Assembly: GCF_019970045.1 (NCBI RefSeq)
Contig: NZ_JAHXYI010000005.1
Location: 124,001 to 188,000 of the forward strand
Reading direction: 5' to 3'
DNA from: Chryseobacterium sp. GVT01B
GTDB taxonomy: Bacteria > Bacteroidota > Bacteroidia > Flavobacteriales > Weeksellaceae
DNA: 64,000 nt
The position numbers and the translations under genes are program-made. The notes beneath the pieces are model-generated. The model did no database searches and had not been told where the DNA came from. It saw only the letters and a list, made by a program, of their open reading frames with translations. Below, one piece after another: positions 1-7,155 of the stretch. How positions within the stretch are numbered: the first letter of the stretch is position 1; each line of letters opens with the position of its first letter.

Positions 1-281
1 TTCCCTCCTAAAAGGTGAGCAGTCATCTGCATTCCGTAGCAGATTCCCAACACAGGAACTCCTTGCTCATATAAAGCTTTTTCAACCAGGTGAGCATTTT
101 CTGCATTTACAGAGCTTGGTCCACCGGAAAGGATAATTCCTTTTGGCTGTTTTGCTAAAATATCTTGTAATGGTGTATTGTAAGGTAAGATCTCAGAATA
201 TACTCCCATCTCACGGATTCTTCTTCCGATAAGCTGGTTGTACTGGGATCCGAAATCTAAAATAATAATACCGTTGTTCAT
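1..281 (-). CDS. guaA: GMP synthase, glutamine-hydrolysing (N-terminal part, runs off the window)
   Basis: Only the first 93 codons are present; the gene continues past the left edge. The visible part is the class I glutamine amidotransferase domain: the start reads [13 protein letters not shown], an oxyanion-hole segment SGGPSS lies near residues 52-57, and the nucleophile elbow GICYGMQ places the catalytic cysteine at about residue 81. GuaA makes GMP from XMP, using ammonia released from glutamine by this domain. It is the last gene of a same-strand purine block (purM-purN-purH-purD-guaA), but a hairpin at 397-428 separates it from purD, so it may be transcribed partly on its own. The start is the ATG complementary to 279-281. 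The ATP-pyrophosphatase half cannot be judged from this window. Confidence 0.95.
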   Translation of the reverse strand, partial: MNNGIIILDFGSQYNQLIGRRIREMGVYSEILPYNTPLQDILAKQPKGIILSGGPSSVNAENAHLVEKALYEQGVPVLGICYGMQMTAHLLGG

Positions 282-304
282 TGTTGATAATTGATTTGTT
301 TGAA

Positions 305-372
305 AGAAATCAGATTTCAGAGATCAGATTTCAGATTTTTGGTCTGAAGTCTGGAATCCAGCATCTGAATCT
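305..372. repeat. Degenerate CAGATTTCAGAT-type intergenic repeat
   Basis: The gap between purD and guaA is filled with imperfect short-period copies of a motif close to ATCAGATTTCAG. Relatives lie at 4000-4070, 5072-5152 and 30322-30414. No coding capacity is seen. Confidence 0.6.
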
Positions 373-396
373 TTATTTCTAAATATTAACTGCTTT

Positions 397-428
397 ACAA
401 AAAAAGACTTGGAATGGCTCCAAATCTT
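397..428 (-). terminator. Hairpin terminator after purD
   Basis: AAGACTTGGA (404-413) pairs with TCCAAATCTT (419-428), one G-U pair. Read on the minus strand the hairpin is followed by a run of T. It lies just past the purD stop codon. Confidence 0.65.
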
Positions 429-443
429 TTTCCGTGATTTTTA

Positions 444-1682
444 TTAAAACTTTCCGATGTCTTCTCTGTAGAAGCCGTAATCGAAATGTACATGACTTGC
501 GTCTTCATAAACCTTTTTGCGGGCATCCTCGAAAGTAGCACCTGTAGCTACAATGTTCAGAACTCTACCACCGTTGGATACGACCTTGTCTCCTTTGTTG
601 ATTGCTCCTGCGTATAGAAGTTTACTATGTTTCAGCTTATCTTCTCCCGTAATTTCGAAACCTGTTTCGATATTTCTTGGATAACCTCCTGAACACATTA
701 CAAGACAAATTGCTTTTTCGTCTTTAAACTTAAGCTGAATATCTTTTCCTTCCATACAGTCCTGGATCACATCCAAAAGATTGTTTTCCATCAACGCCAT
801 CAATACCTGAGTTTCAGGATCTCCGAATCTCATGTTGTATTCAAGAAGGTAAGCTCCGTTTTTCGTTACCATCAATCCGAAGAAGATGATTCCTTTAAAT
901 CCGAAACCTTCAGCTTTAAGACCTTTAACAGTTGGTTCCAAGATATTCTTCTCAAAATCTGCATAATGCTCCTGAGTGAATTCCGGGCTTGGTGCTATTG
1001 AACCCATACCTCCTGTATTAGGCCCTGTATCTCCGTTTCCAGCTTTTTTATAGTCTTTTGCTGCTACACATGGGAACAATTTATCCCCGTTAGAGAAAGC
1101 AATGATAGACGCTTCAAAACCTTGTAAATATTCTTCAATAACTAAACGGATTCCTGCATCTCCATAGATTCTTCTGATCATAAAGTCATGAATGGTAGCC
1201 TCAGCTTCTTCAAGGTTGTCACAAATAACAACACCTTTTCCGCCTGCTAAACCACTGGCTTTGATCACCAAAGGATACTGCTGTGTCTGCACATATTCTT
1301 TAGCATCATTATATGAATCAAATACTACCGCCTTAGCTGTTTTGATATCATAGGTCTGCATAAATTTCTTAGAGAAAGCTTTACTTCCTTCAAGGCTTGC
1401 TACTTTCTGCGTAGGACCGAAAACTTTAAGATCGTGTTTTTTAAATTCGTCCTTGATACCCGCTACAAGAGGGGCTTCCGGACCTACAATCGTAAGATCA
1501 ATCTTTTCTTTAATAGCGAAATCTCTAAGTTCTTTGATTTCCGATAAATGAACATTTTTCCCTATTACATCGGTAGTAGCATTCCCGTTAGCAAAAAACA
1601 TTTTAGAAATTCTTGAGTCATTCTGAAGCTTTGCCGCTAAAGCAGATTCTCTACCGCCTTCACCTATGATTAATATTCTCAT
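444..1682 (-). CDS. purD: Phosphoribosylamine-glycine ligase
   Basis: GAR synthetase, the ATP-grasp enzyme of purine step 2, which joins 5-phosphoribosylamine and glycine. At 412 residues it is close to the family's usual 420-430. It opens with a nucleotide-binding-like MRILIIGEGGRESA. The substrate segment GPEAPLV lies near residue 66, the ATP-grasp loop KASGLAGGKGV near 141, NTGGMGS near 220 and the metal-binding EYNMRFGDPETQ near 281. All expected blocks are intact. It lies 90 bp downstream of purH on the same strand and is followed by a terminator hairpin, so it may end the main pur transcript. The start ATG at 1682 gives the canonical N-terminus. Confidence 0.97.
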   Translation of the reverse strand: MRILIIGEGGRESALAAKLQNDSRISKMFFANGNATTDVIGKNVHLSEIKELRDFAIKEKIDLTIVGPEAPLVAGIKDEFKKHDLKVFGPTQKVASLEGSKAFSKKFMQTYDIKTAKAVVFDSYNDAKEYVQTQQYPLVIKASGLAGGKGVVICDNLEEAEATIHDFMIRRIYGDAGIRLVIEEYLQGFEASIIAFSNGDKLFPCVAAKDYKKAGNGDTGPNTGGMGSIAPSPEFTQEHYADFEKNILEPTVKGLKAEGFGFKGIIFFGLMVTKNGAYLLEYNMRFGDPETQVLMALMENNLLDVIQDCMEGKDIQLKFKDEKAICLVMCSGGYPRNIETGFEITGEDKLKHSKLLYAGAINKGDKVVSNGGRVLNIVATGATFEDARKKVYEDASHVHFDYGFYREDIGKF

Positions 1683-1772
1683 ACTTTATATTATTATCTA
1701 GTCTTATTTTACAAATATATAATTTTGAATGCTAAAAATACAATCCCTAATTATTTTTTAATTCTATTTTAA

Positions 1773-3290
1773 TTAGTGGAAAAAGTGTCTAACCCCTGTA
1801 AACATCATTGGGATACCGTGTTCATTTGCAGCCTCTACACTATCCTGATCTTTTACACTTCCACCTGGCTGAATAATCGCCTTGATACCTTCCTGAGCGC
1901 AGAAATCTACCACATCACGGAAAGGGAAAAACGCATCTGAAGCCAATACCAAATCTCCGGAGAATTTTTCTTTTGCTCTTTCGATCGCCTGTTGAGTCGC
2001 CCAGATTCTGTTTACCTGTCCGCCACCGATACCGAATGCCTGAATTCCGTTAGAAACTACAATAGCATTTGATTTTACATATTTTACCACTCTCTGAGAG
2101 AAAAGTAATGCTTTTTTCTGCTCTTCTGTAGGCTGTACTTCTGTAACCACTTTGATATCGTCAGAGAAGTAAGTATCGTTGTCCTGAACCAGAATACCAC
2201 CGTCTACCTTCACCCAGGTCTGTTTGTCAGAAACAGGGTTTACAATTTTGATGATTCTTAAGTTCTTCTTTTTTCTTAAAATTTCAAGAGCTTCTTCATC
2301 GAATGCAGGAGCCATCACGATCTCAAGGAAAGTTTTGTTTAATTCTTCCGCTGTTGCAGCATCAATTTTATAGTTCATTGCAACAATTCCGCCAAAGATA
2401 GAAACCGGGTCACACTCAAATGTTTTCTGGTAAGTCTCCAACGCTGAAGTTCCGATAGCAACTCCACAAGGGGTAGAGTGTTTTACGGCACAACAAGCCA
2501 TTTCTTCTTTGAACTCAGTAACAACTTTCCAGCAAAGGTCCATATCACGAAGATTGTTGAAAGAAAGTTCTTTACCACCAAGCTGTTCAAAGTCTTTCAT
2601 TGCTCCATTCTCGAAAGTAGAAACATAGTAAGCAGCTGTCTGGTGAGGGTTTTCTCCGTATCTTAGGTCAGCAACTTTTTTGTAAGAAGCATTTAAATAT
2701 GTAGGATATTCTTCATCTAAAAGCATTCTTGAAATCGCTGCATCATAAGCAGAGGTAAGGTTGAATACTTTTCCTGCAAGCTTTTTACGGGTTTCAATGT
2801 ATGTATCTCCGTTTTGCTCCATTTCAATTTTCACTGCTGCATAATCTTCTACATCAGTGATTACCGTTACAGAATCAAAGTTCTTTGCTGCAGAACGAAG
2901 CATTGACGGACCACCGATATCGATAAATTCTACCTTTTCATGTAAAGAAATGTCTTTGTTCACATTTTCAAAGAAAGGGTATAGGTTTACGATCACCATG
3001 TCAATCAGACCAATTCCGTGCTCCTGAACGGTTTTCATATGCTCTTCGTTGTTACGAACAGCCAGCAATCCTCCGTGAACTTTCGGGTGTAAAGTTTTTA
3101 CTCTTCCGTCCAGCATTTCAGGGAAATTGGTTACCTCATCAATCTGAATAGGATTTAAACCAGCGTCTTTCAAATGTTTGAACGTTCCTCCTGTGGAGAT
3201 CAACTCATAATTCTGAGCTTCCAAAAACTGTGCGAATTCTACTAATCCACTTTTGTCAGAAACACTGATTAAAACTCTCTTTTTACTCAT
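1773..3290 (-). CDS. purH: Bifunctional AICAR formyltransferase / IMP cyclohydrolase
   Basis: Catalyses the last two steps to IMP. The N-terminal MGS-like cyclohydrolase domain (about residues 1-140) shows STGGTFKHL and [16 protein letters not shown]. The C-terminal formyltransferase domain (about 200-505) shows [11 protein letters not shown] with the conserved Lys-His pair and ASDAFFPF near residue 450. Length 505 is slightly below E. coli PurH (529) but no block is missing. It lies between purN and purD. The 143-bp leader upstream contains two small tandem hairpins (around 3320-3356), described separately. Confidence 0.97.
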   Translation of the reverse strand: MSKKRVLISVSDKSGLVEFAQFLEAQNYELISTGGTFKHLKDAGLNPIQIDEVTNFPEMLDGRVKTLHPKVHGGLLAVRNNEEHMKTVQEHGIGLIDMVIVNLYPFFENVNKDISLHEKVEFIDIGGPSMLRSAAKNFDSVTVITDVEDYAAVKIEMEQNGDTYIETRKKLAGKVFNLTSAYDAAISRMLLDEEYPTYLNASYKKVADLRYGENPHQTAAYYVSTFENGAMKDFEQLGGKELSFNNLRDMDLCWKVVTEFKEEMACCAVKHSTPCGVAIGTSALETYQKTFECDPVSIFGGIVAMNYKIDAATAEELNKTFLEIVMAPAFDEEALEILRKKKNLRIIKIVNPVSDKQTWVKVDGGILVQDNDTYFSDDIKVVTEVQPTEEQKKALLFSQRVVKYVKSNAIVVSNGIQAFGIGGGQVNRIWATQQAIERAKEKFSGDLVLASDAFFPFRDVVDFCAQEGIKAIIQPGGSVKDQDSVEAANEHGIPMMFTGVRHFFH

Positions 3291-3319
3291 TTTACTTTCA
3301 ATTTTTTACTTTTTACAGC

Positions 3320-3356
3320 TATTTCAAACTGTATCCGGGTCTTTCACCTCCGGATT
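3320..3356 (-). other. Tandem hairpins in the purN-purH gap (possible structured leader)
   Basis: On the minus strand ATCCGG...CCGGAT closes an 11-nt loop (about 3333-3355) and is followed directly by ACAG...CTGT (about 3317-3334). There is no good T-run, so it is not a convincing terminator. It does not match the ZTP or guanine aptamer cores I know. Function unknown. Confidence 0.3.
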
Positions 3357-3433
3357 TACTTTTATTTACTTAGATTTCTTTAATTATCCTGTCAAAAACT
3401 CTTAATTTCTGACACCCTTCTAAAGAAAGGGGA

Positions 3434-3997
3434 TTAGTTTCCAAGGACCTTATTAATCGCTATCGGAAATATTTCATATTCAATCTGGTGAACTTTCTGA
3501 GCCAGGGTTTCAGGAGTATCGTCAGCGGTTACTTCAAAAGATTTCTGAAGAATAGCTTCTCCCTCATCAATGCCTGGTGTCACAAAATGTACAGTTGCCC
3601 CACTCTCTACTTCTTTGGCTTCAATGACTGCATTATGAACGTTCATTCCCCACATTCCTTTTCCTCCGAATTTCGGAAGCAAAGCAGGATGAATATTGAT
3701 TATTTTACCATTCCAGTTTTCACAGAATTCAGATTTTAAGATGGATAAAAATCCTGCCAATACGATCAGATCTGTATTTTCCGGGATTACTTTAGCCAGT
3801 TCACTGCTGAAATTCTTTCCTCTTGGAATGAGTATGTTTTCTATATTGTGATTCTTTGCTCTTTCCAATCCGAAACATTCTCTGTCTGCCACTACCAAAG
3901 ATACTTTTGCATTCTGGATTTCCCCAGTTTCAATGGTATCAATGATTCTCTGCAGATTGGTTCCTGAACCGGATACGAGTACAACGATGTTCTTCAT
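3434..3997 (-). CDS. purN: Phosphoribosylglycinamide formyltransferase (10-formyl-THF dependent)
   Basis: GAR transformylase, purine step 3. The protein is 187 residues, as usual for PurN. It opens with a glycine-rich phosphate loop VSGSGTNLQRII. The catalytic segment is INIHPALLPKFGGKG, containing the Asn and His of the N-x-H-P-(S/A)-LLP signature. SGATVHFVTPGIDEGE carries the catalytic Asp. The typical (S/A)LLP position is Ala-Leu-Leu-Pro here, a common variant. It sits 75 bp downstream of purM, and the gap between them is one of the degenerate CAGATTTCAGAT-type repeats. It is probably co-transcribed with purM and purH. Confidence 0.96.
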   Translation of the reverse strand: MKNIVVLVSGSGTNLQRIIDTIETGEIQNAKVSLVVADRECFGLERAKNHNIENILIPRGKNFSSELAKVIPENTDLIVLAGFLSILKSEFCENWNGKIINIHPALLPKFGGKGMWGMNVHNAVIEAKEVESGATVHFVTPGIDEGEAILQKSFEVTADDTPETLAQKVHQIEYEIFPIAINKVLGN

Positions 3998-3999
3998 TA

Positions 4000-4070
4000 T
4001 TCAGATGTTAGATGTCAGATTTAAGATTACAGACTTACGGTCTGATGTCTAGGCTCTGAAATCTGATGTC
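4000..4070. repeat. Degenerate CAGATTTCAGAT-type intergenic repeat
   Basis: Fills the purM-purN gap with variants of CAGATGTCAGATTTAAGA and TCTGATGTC in both orientations. Same family as 305-372 and 5072-5152. Confidence 0.6.
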
Positions 4071-4072
4071 AT

Positions 4073-5065
4073 TTAAAATTTTAAATTGATTTTCTCTACT
4101 CCTTCAGTGATTTCCCCGATTTCGTAAGCATCATCTAAAAGGTGTAATACTTTTTCAGCATGTTCAGCATCTACAACAATCACCATACCTACACCCATAT
4201 TGAATGTTCCATGCATTTCTTCACGTTTCACTCCACCTCTTTTTTCAAGCTCAAGCATCACACTAGGGATTCTGATTTTTGATTCGTCAATAGAAGCACA
4301 AAGTCCTTCAGGAATAATTCTTGGAACGTTTTCATAAAGTCCACCTCCGGTAATGTGGGCAATTCCGCTTACTTTTACTTCTTCCAGTACTTTATGAATA
4401 TCTTTATAGTATAATCTTGTAGGAACTAAAAGAGTTTCATATAATGGTTTTCCTTCAAACTCTTCTTCAAAGTTCGGGAATACTTTTCTTACTAAAGAGA
4501 ATCCGTTTGAGTGAAATCCTGAGCTTGGTAATGCAATAATTTTGTTACCTGCTTTGATCGTAGAACCGTCAATGATCTGATCTTTTTCTACAATTCCTAC
4601 GCAGAATCCGGCAACATCATAATCTCCCGGCTGGTACATCCCCGGCATTTCAGCAGTTTCACCACCAATCAATGCACAGTTGTTATCTTTACAAGCAGCT
4701 ACCATTCCTAAAACAATTTCTGCTGCGATTTCTGAATCAAGCTTTCCGCAAGCCAGATAATCAAGGAAAAATAAAGGTTTTGCTCCGTGGCAAAGGATAT
4801 CATTGGCACACATTGCGAAACAATCAACACCAATAGAATCATATTTTTTGGTATCTAAAGCTACTTTCAGTTTTGTTCCTACTCCATCTGTTCCTGATAC
4901 AAGAACCGGATTTTTGTATCCACCGATCTCATAGAAAGCTCCAAAACTTCCCAAATGATTCAGTACATTGGAATTGTGGGTTTCACCGACCGCTTTTTTG
5001 ATCTTGTCAACCGTTTTGTATCCTTCTTCTTTGTCTACTCCTGCTGATTTGTAAGTGTTGCTCAT
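4073..5065 (-). CDS. purM: Phosphoribosylformylglycinamidine cyclo-ligase (AIR synthetase)
   Basis: Purine step 5, ATP-dependent ring closure to AIR. The 330-residue protein shows SGTDGVGTKLKVA near residue 58, the metal/ATP segment GGETAEMPGMY near 140, and AHITGGGLYENVPRII near 238, all diagnostic of the PurM/SelD/ThiL fold. It is the first recognised gene of the pur block. No clean TAnnTTTG box lies in the 115 bp directly before it. The nearest strong promoter on this strand is at 5314-5344, upstream of a short ORF and a terminator hairpin, which raises the possibility of attenuation. Confidence 0.96.
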   Translation of the reverse strand: MSNTYKSAGVDKEEGYKTVDKIKKAVGETHNSNVLNHLGSFGAFYEIGGYKNPVLVSGTDGVGTKLKVALDTKKYDSIGVDCFAMCANDILCHGAKPLFFLDYLACGKLDSEIAAEIVLGMVAACKDNNCALIGGETAEMPGMYQPGDYDVAGFCVGIVEKDQIIDGSTIKAGNKIIALPSSGFHSNGFSLVRKVFPNFEEEFEGKPLYETLLVPTRLYYKDIHKVLEEVKVSGIAHITGGGLYENVPRIIPEGLCASIDESKIRIPSVMLELEKRGGVKREEMHGTFNMGVGMVIVVDAEHAEKVLHLLDDAYEIGEITEGVEKINLKF

Positions 5066-5071
5066 GTCTGC

Positions 5072-5152
5072 TTAGATTTTTAGATATCGGATTCAGATTT
5101 CAGATGATTAATTGTCTTACATCTGGCGTCTTGTGTCTTCTTATCTTTTAAT
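5072..5152. repeat. Degenerate CAGATTTCAGAT-type intergenic repeat
   Basis: Third member of this family within the pur block, directly upstream of purM. It reads as imperfect GATTTCAGATGATT and ACATCTGGCGTCTTG units. Confidence 0.55.
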
Positions 5153-5180
5153 ATTTCAATTACTTTTATACTCAATTTAG

Positions 5181-5217
5181 AAAACAAAAAAGCCGACAAT
5201 CTTTTCAGATTATCGGC
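5181..5217 (-). terminator. Strong intrinsic terminator upstream of purM
   Basis: An 11-bp stem, GCCGACAATCT (5192-5202) with AGATTATCGGC (5207-5217), one G-U pair and a 4-nt loop. On the minus strand it is followed by TTTTTTGTTTT. It closes the short unit that begins at the promoter 5314-5344. Confidence 0.8.
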
Positions 5218-5224
5218 CGTTATT

Positions 5225-5299
5225 TTATCTCAGAATTTCAGAGCCCACAATTTTCCCTTTATGAGAAAAACATTGTTTATAGGAGGTCTGAATTTTCAT
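5225..5299 (-). CDS. Candidate 24-residue leader peptide / small protein
   Basis: An ATG at 5299 opens 24 codons (MKIQTSYKQCFS..., ending in GSEILR) closed by TAA at 5225-5227. A purine-rich AGAAAAGAG precedes the ATG. A textbook Bacteroidota promoter lies 15 bp upstream and a strong terminator starts 8 bp after the stop, so the ORF fills its transcript. I do not recognise the peptide, and it shows no run of a single amino acid as classic attenuator leaders do. It could be a real small protein, a leader peptide for the pur genes, or chance inside a small RNA of about 130 nt. Confidence 0.4.
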   Translation of the reverse strand: MKIQTSYKQCFSHKGKIVGSEILR

Positions 5300-5313
5300 C
5301 TCTTTTCTTTTTG

Positions 5314-5344
5314 CAAAAATAGTAATTTTAAATGAATATTCAAA
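5314..5344 (-). promoter_or_regulatory. Bacteroidota sigma-A type promoter
   Basis: On the minus strand TTTG (5341-5344) is separated by 19 bp from TATTTTTG (5314-5321), the exact -33/-7 arrangement known for Bacteroides and Flavobacterium. It starts directly after the stop codon of the flavin reductase gene and points towards the short ORF and purM. Confidence 0.7.
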
Positions 5345-5346
5345 TT

Positions 5347-5898
5347 CTATTTTTCAAGGATGGTTTCAATAGCCGCAATCTTCTTGATTTTTTCTTTTAA
5401 CTCATTGATTTTATCTTCATTAGAAATCTTTTGAGTTGCTTTATCAAAATTATCATTAAAGAAAGGCAGTGAAAAAGTTTCCACCACATTTCCTCCGTGG
5501 AAAGGAAAACGCTTTGATGCAGCTTCTAAAACACCTGCTCCACCTCTACCTCCCGGAGATGTAGACATCAATAGCATTGGTACTTCGTTCCAAACCGTTC
5601 TGTCTTTGATTCTTGATACCCAGTCGAACACATTTTTGAATGCTGTAGAATAGGTTCCGTTGTGTTCTGCCAGAGCCACCAATAGTACATTGGCACCGTC
5701 AATTTTGGCAGCAAAGTCATGAGCTTCCTGAGGAACACCACCTGCTAATTCTCTTTCATGCTTATAGATTGGCATTTCGAAAGGATTCAGATCTACTACT
5801 TCCACTTCTGCATTTTCAAATAATGTTGACGCATATGCTACCAACTGCTTGTTCATTGAAACGTCTGAGTTACTTCCTGCTATTGCTAAAATTTTCAT
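5347..5898 (-). CDS. NAD(P)H-dependent FMN reductase family protein
   Basis: A 183-residue flavodoxin-fold oxidoreductase of the NADPH-dependent FMN reductase (chromate/azoreductase-like) family. The N-terminal phosphate-binding loop reads AGSNSDVSMNKQL (residues 7-19). LAEHNGTYSTAFKNVFDW (about 96-113) is the segment that contacts the flavin in this family, and STSPGGRGG follows near 132. It probably reduces free flavins or quinones in the cytosol; the natural substrate is not evident. It lies 38 bp downstream of the pirin gene on the same strand, and the two redox-stress proteins probably form an operon. No signal peptide. Confidence 0.85.
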   Translation of the reverse strand: MKILAIAGSNSDVSMNKQLVAYASTLFENAEVEVVDLNPFEMPIYKHERELAGGVPQEAHDFAAKIDGANVLLVALAEHNGTYSTAFKNVFDWVSRIKDRTVWNEVPMLLMSTSPGGRGGAGVLEAASKRFPFHGGNVVETFSLPFFNDNFDKATQKISNEDKINELKEKIKKIAAIETILEK

Positions 5899-5936
5899 AG
5901 GTGAGATTTATTTTTTAAGATTACAAATTTAGTTTT

Positions 5937-6665
5937 TTATTTAAGATAAGACGGCAGTTCCATTGGGACTTCCATTAATAATATTTCAGTGTCTTCTACA
6001 GCTTCGATATTAAAGCTCTGGGTATCCCAGATTCCCAATCCGTCTCTTTCATTCAAAACACGGTCACCGATTTTTGCACTTCCTTTTAAAACAAACGCAT
6101 AAACTCCATTTCCTTTTTTGTTGAGCATATAATTTTTGCCGTTTCCTTTTGTAAAGTTGGCAATATTAAACCATGCATCCTGGTGGATCCAAACTCCGTC
6201 ATCATTTTTATCAGGAGATAAAATCTGTTGGAATCCATTGATTTTTTCACCTTCTTTGATACTTTTCTGATCGTATCTTGGTTCAACATCAAGTTCTCTT
6301 GGGAAAACCCAGATCTGAAGGAATTTCACCTCTTCATCTTTATTTTTGTTATACTCACTATGCTTCACACCCGTTCCTGCACTCATCACCTGGATTTCTC
6401 CTTTTCTGATTACTGCTGTAGTTCCCATTGAATCTTTGTGTTCAAGATCTCCTTCCAGAGGAATAGAAATAATTTCCATATCTCTGTGTGGGTGTGTTCC
6501 GAAGCCCATTCCCTGAGAAACGGTATCATCGTTCAACACTCTCAGAACACCAAAGTTGGTTCTGTCTCTGTTTTGATAGTTGGCAAAACTGAATGTATGG
6601 TAAGAATTTAACCATCCGTGATTGGCATGGCCTCTTGAATCTGCTTTATGATATACTGTTTTCAT
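5937..6665 (-). CDS. Pirin family protein
   Basis: A 242-residue bicupin. The metal-site segment GTHPHRDMEIISIPLEG lies near residues 56-72 and the second pair, GVKHSEYN, near 99, matching the His-His-His-Glu iron ligands of pirins. Bacterial pirins are iron-binding cupins; some have quercetin dioxygenase activity, others are stress proteins. Here it is paired with a flavin reductase. A TACATTTG box at 6686-6693 (minus strand) lies about 20 bp upstream of the ATG and supports this start. The physiological substrate cannot be told from sequence. Confidence 0.9.
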   Translation of the reverse strand: MKTVYHKADSRGHANHGWLNSYHTFSFANYQNRDRTNFGVLRVLNDDTVSQGMGFGTHPHRDMEIISIPLEGDLEHKDSMGTTAVIRKGEIQVMSAGTGVKHSEYNKNKDEEVKFLQIWVFPRELDVEPRYDQKSIKEGEKINGFQQILSPDKNDDGVWIHQDAWFNIANFTKGNGKNYMLNKKGNGVYAFVLKGSAKIGDRVLNERDGLGIWDTQSFNIEAVEDTEILLMEVPMELPSYLK

Positions 6666-6685
6666 TTCTGTGATTATTTATGGTA

Positions 6686-6693
6686 CAAATGTA
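6686..6693 (-). promoter_or_regulatory. TAnnTTTG -7 box upstream of pirin
   Basis: Minus strand TACATTTG, 20 bp before the ATG. No clear TTTG -33 box at the right spacing. Confidence 0.45.
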
Positions 6694-6732
6694 CGGTATG
6701 GGTTGATTAAAAAAGTTGATGTAGGGTAAGAA

Positions 6733-6930
6733 AGGAAATTTATGGTCAAAAGAGGTTGGAAAACGCTAAGGCGCAAAGGTTTTTATTCTATATGTTTTAA
6801 GGTGCGACGATTTTATCTGCGATAAAATTTCATACCGCGAATATCCTTTTTTCCGAAGATCGAGCAGATATGAATAAGCGCAAACATCTTTGTTATCTGT
6901 GAAGTCTGCGGGAAACTAATAGATTCTGAG
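6733..6930. repeat. Mosaic of Chryseobacterium-type intergenic repeats
   Basis: The 489-bp gap between the MFS gene and pirin holds no gene. This part carries GCTAAGGCGCAAAGG, a hairpin ATTTTATC-TGC-GATAAAAT (about 6812-6831), and GCGCAAACATCTTTG followed by TCTGTGAAGTCTGCGGGAAA. From memory such strings recur in Chryseobacterium intergenic DNA; within this window they are single copy. Confidence 0.45.
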
Positions 6931-6943
6931 TATTAATTATCAA

Positions 6944-7010
6944 TTTAAGTTTCGGCTAAAGCCAATTGATAAACTCATAAAAAAGCGGGCTAAAGCCCGC
7001 TTCTATTGAT
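6944..7010. repeat. GGCTAAAGCC double-hairpin element, copy 1
   Basis: TTTAAGTTTCGGCTAAAGCC, a spacer, then GCGGGCTAAAGCCCGC and TTCTATTGAT. Copies 2 and 3 lie at 56818-56889 and 59447-59520. Both palindromes and the end sequence TCTATTGA are shared. Confidence 0.8.
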
Positions 7011-7034
7011 ATTTCAATTAAACCTTTACTTATT

Positions 7035-7128
7035 AATAACCCTTCGACAGGCTCAGGGTGACAACCCGAATACCAACCGAAATTTTTAAGCGATGTCAGG
7101 CTGATCCTGTCGAAGCTATTATTAAAAG
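7035..7128. repeat. Inverted CTTCGACAGGCTCAG repeat
   Basis: AATAACCCTTCGACAGGCTCAG pairs imperfectly with CTGATCCTGTCGAAGCTATTATT about 60 bp on, giving a long hairpin. The core is a repeat I recall from many bacterial genomes. The two arms are seen directly. Confidence 0.65.
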
Positions 7129-7155
7129 GGATAGGTCAATAAAACTATTTATTTT

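Noticed and set aside
5066..5344. Purine (guanine/adenine) riboswitch before purM
   Set aside because: The conserved three-way-junction bases and kissing loops of the purine aptamer are absent; the hairpin present is a plain terminator.
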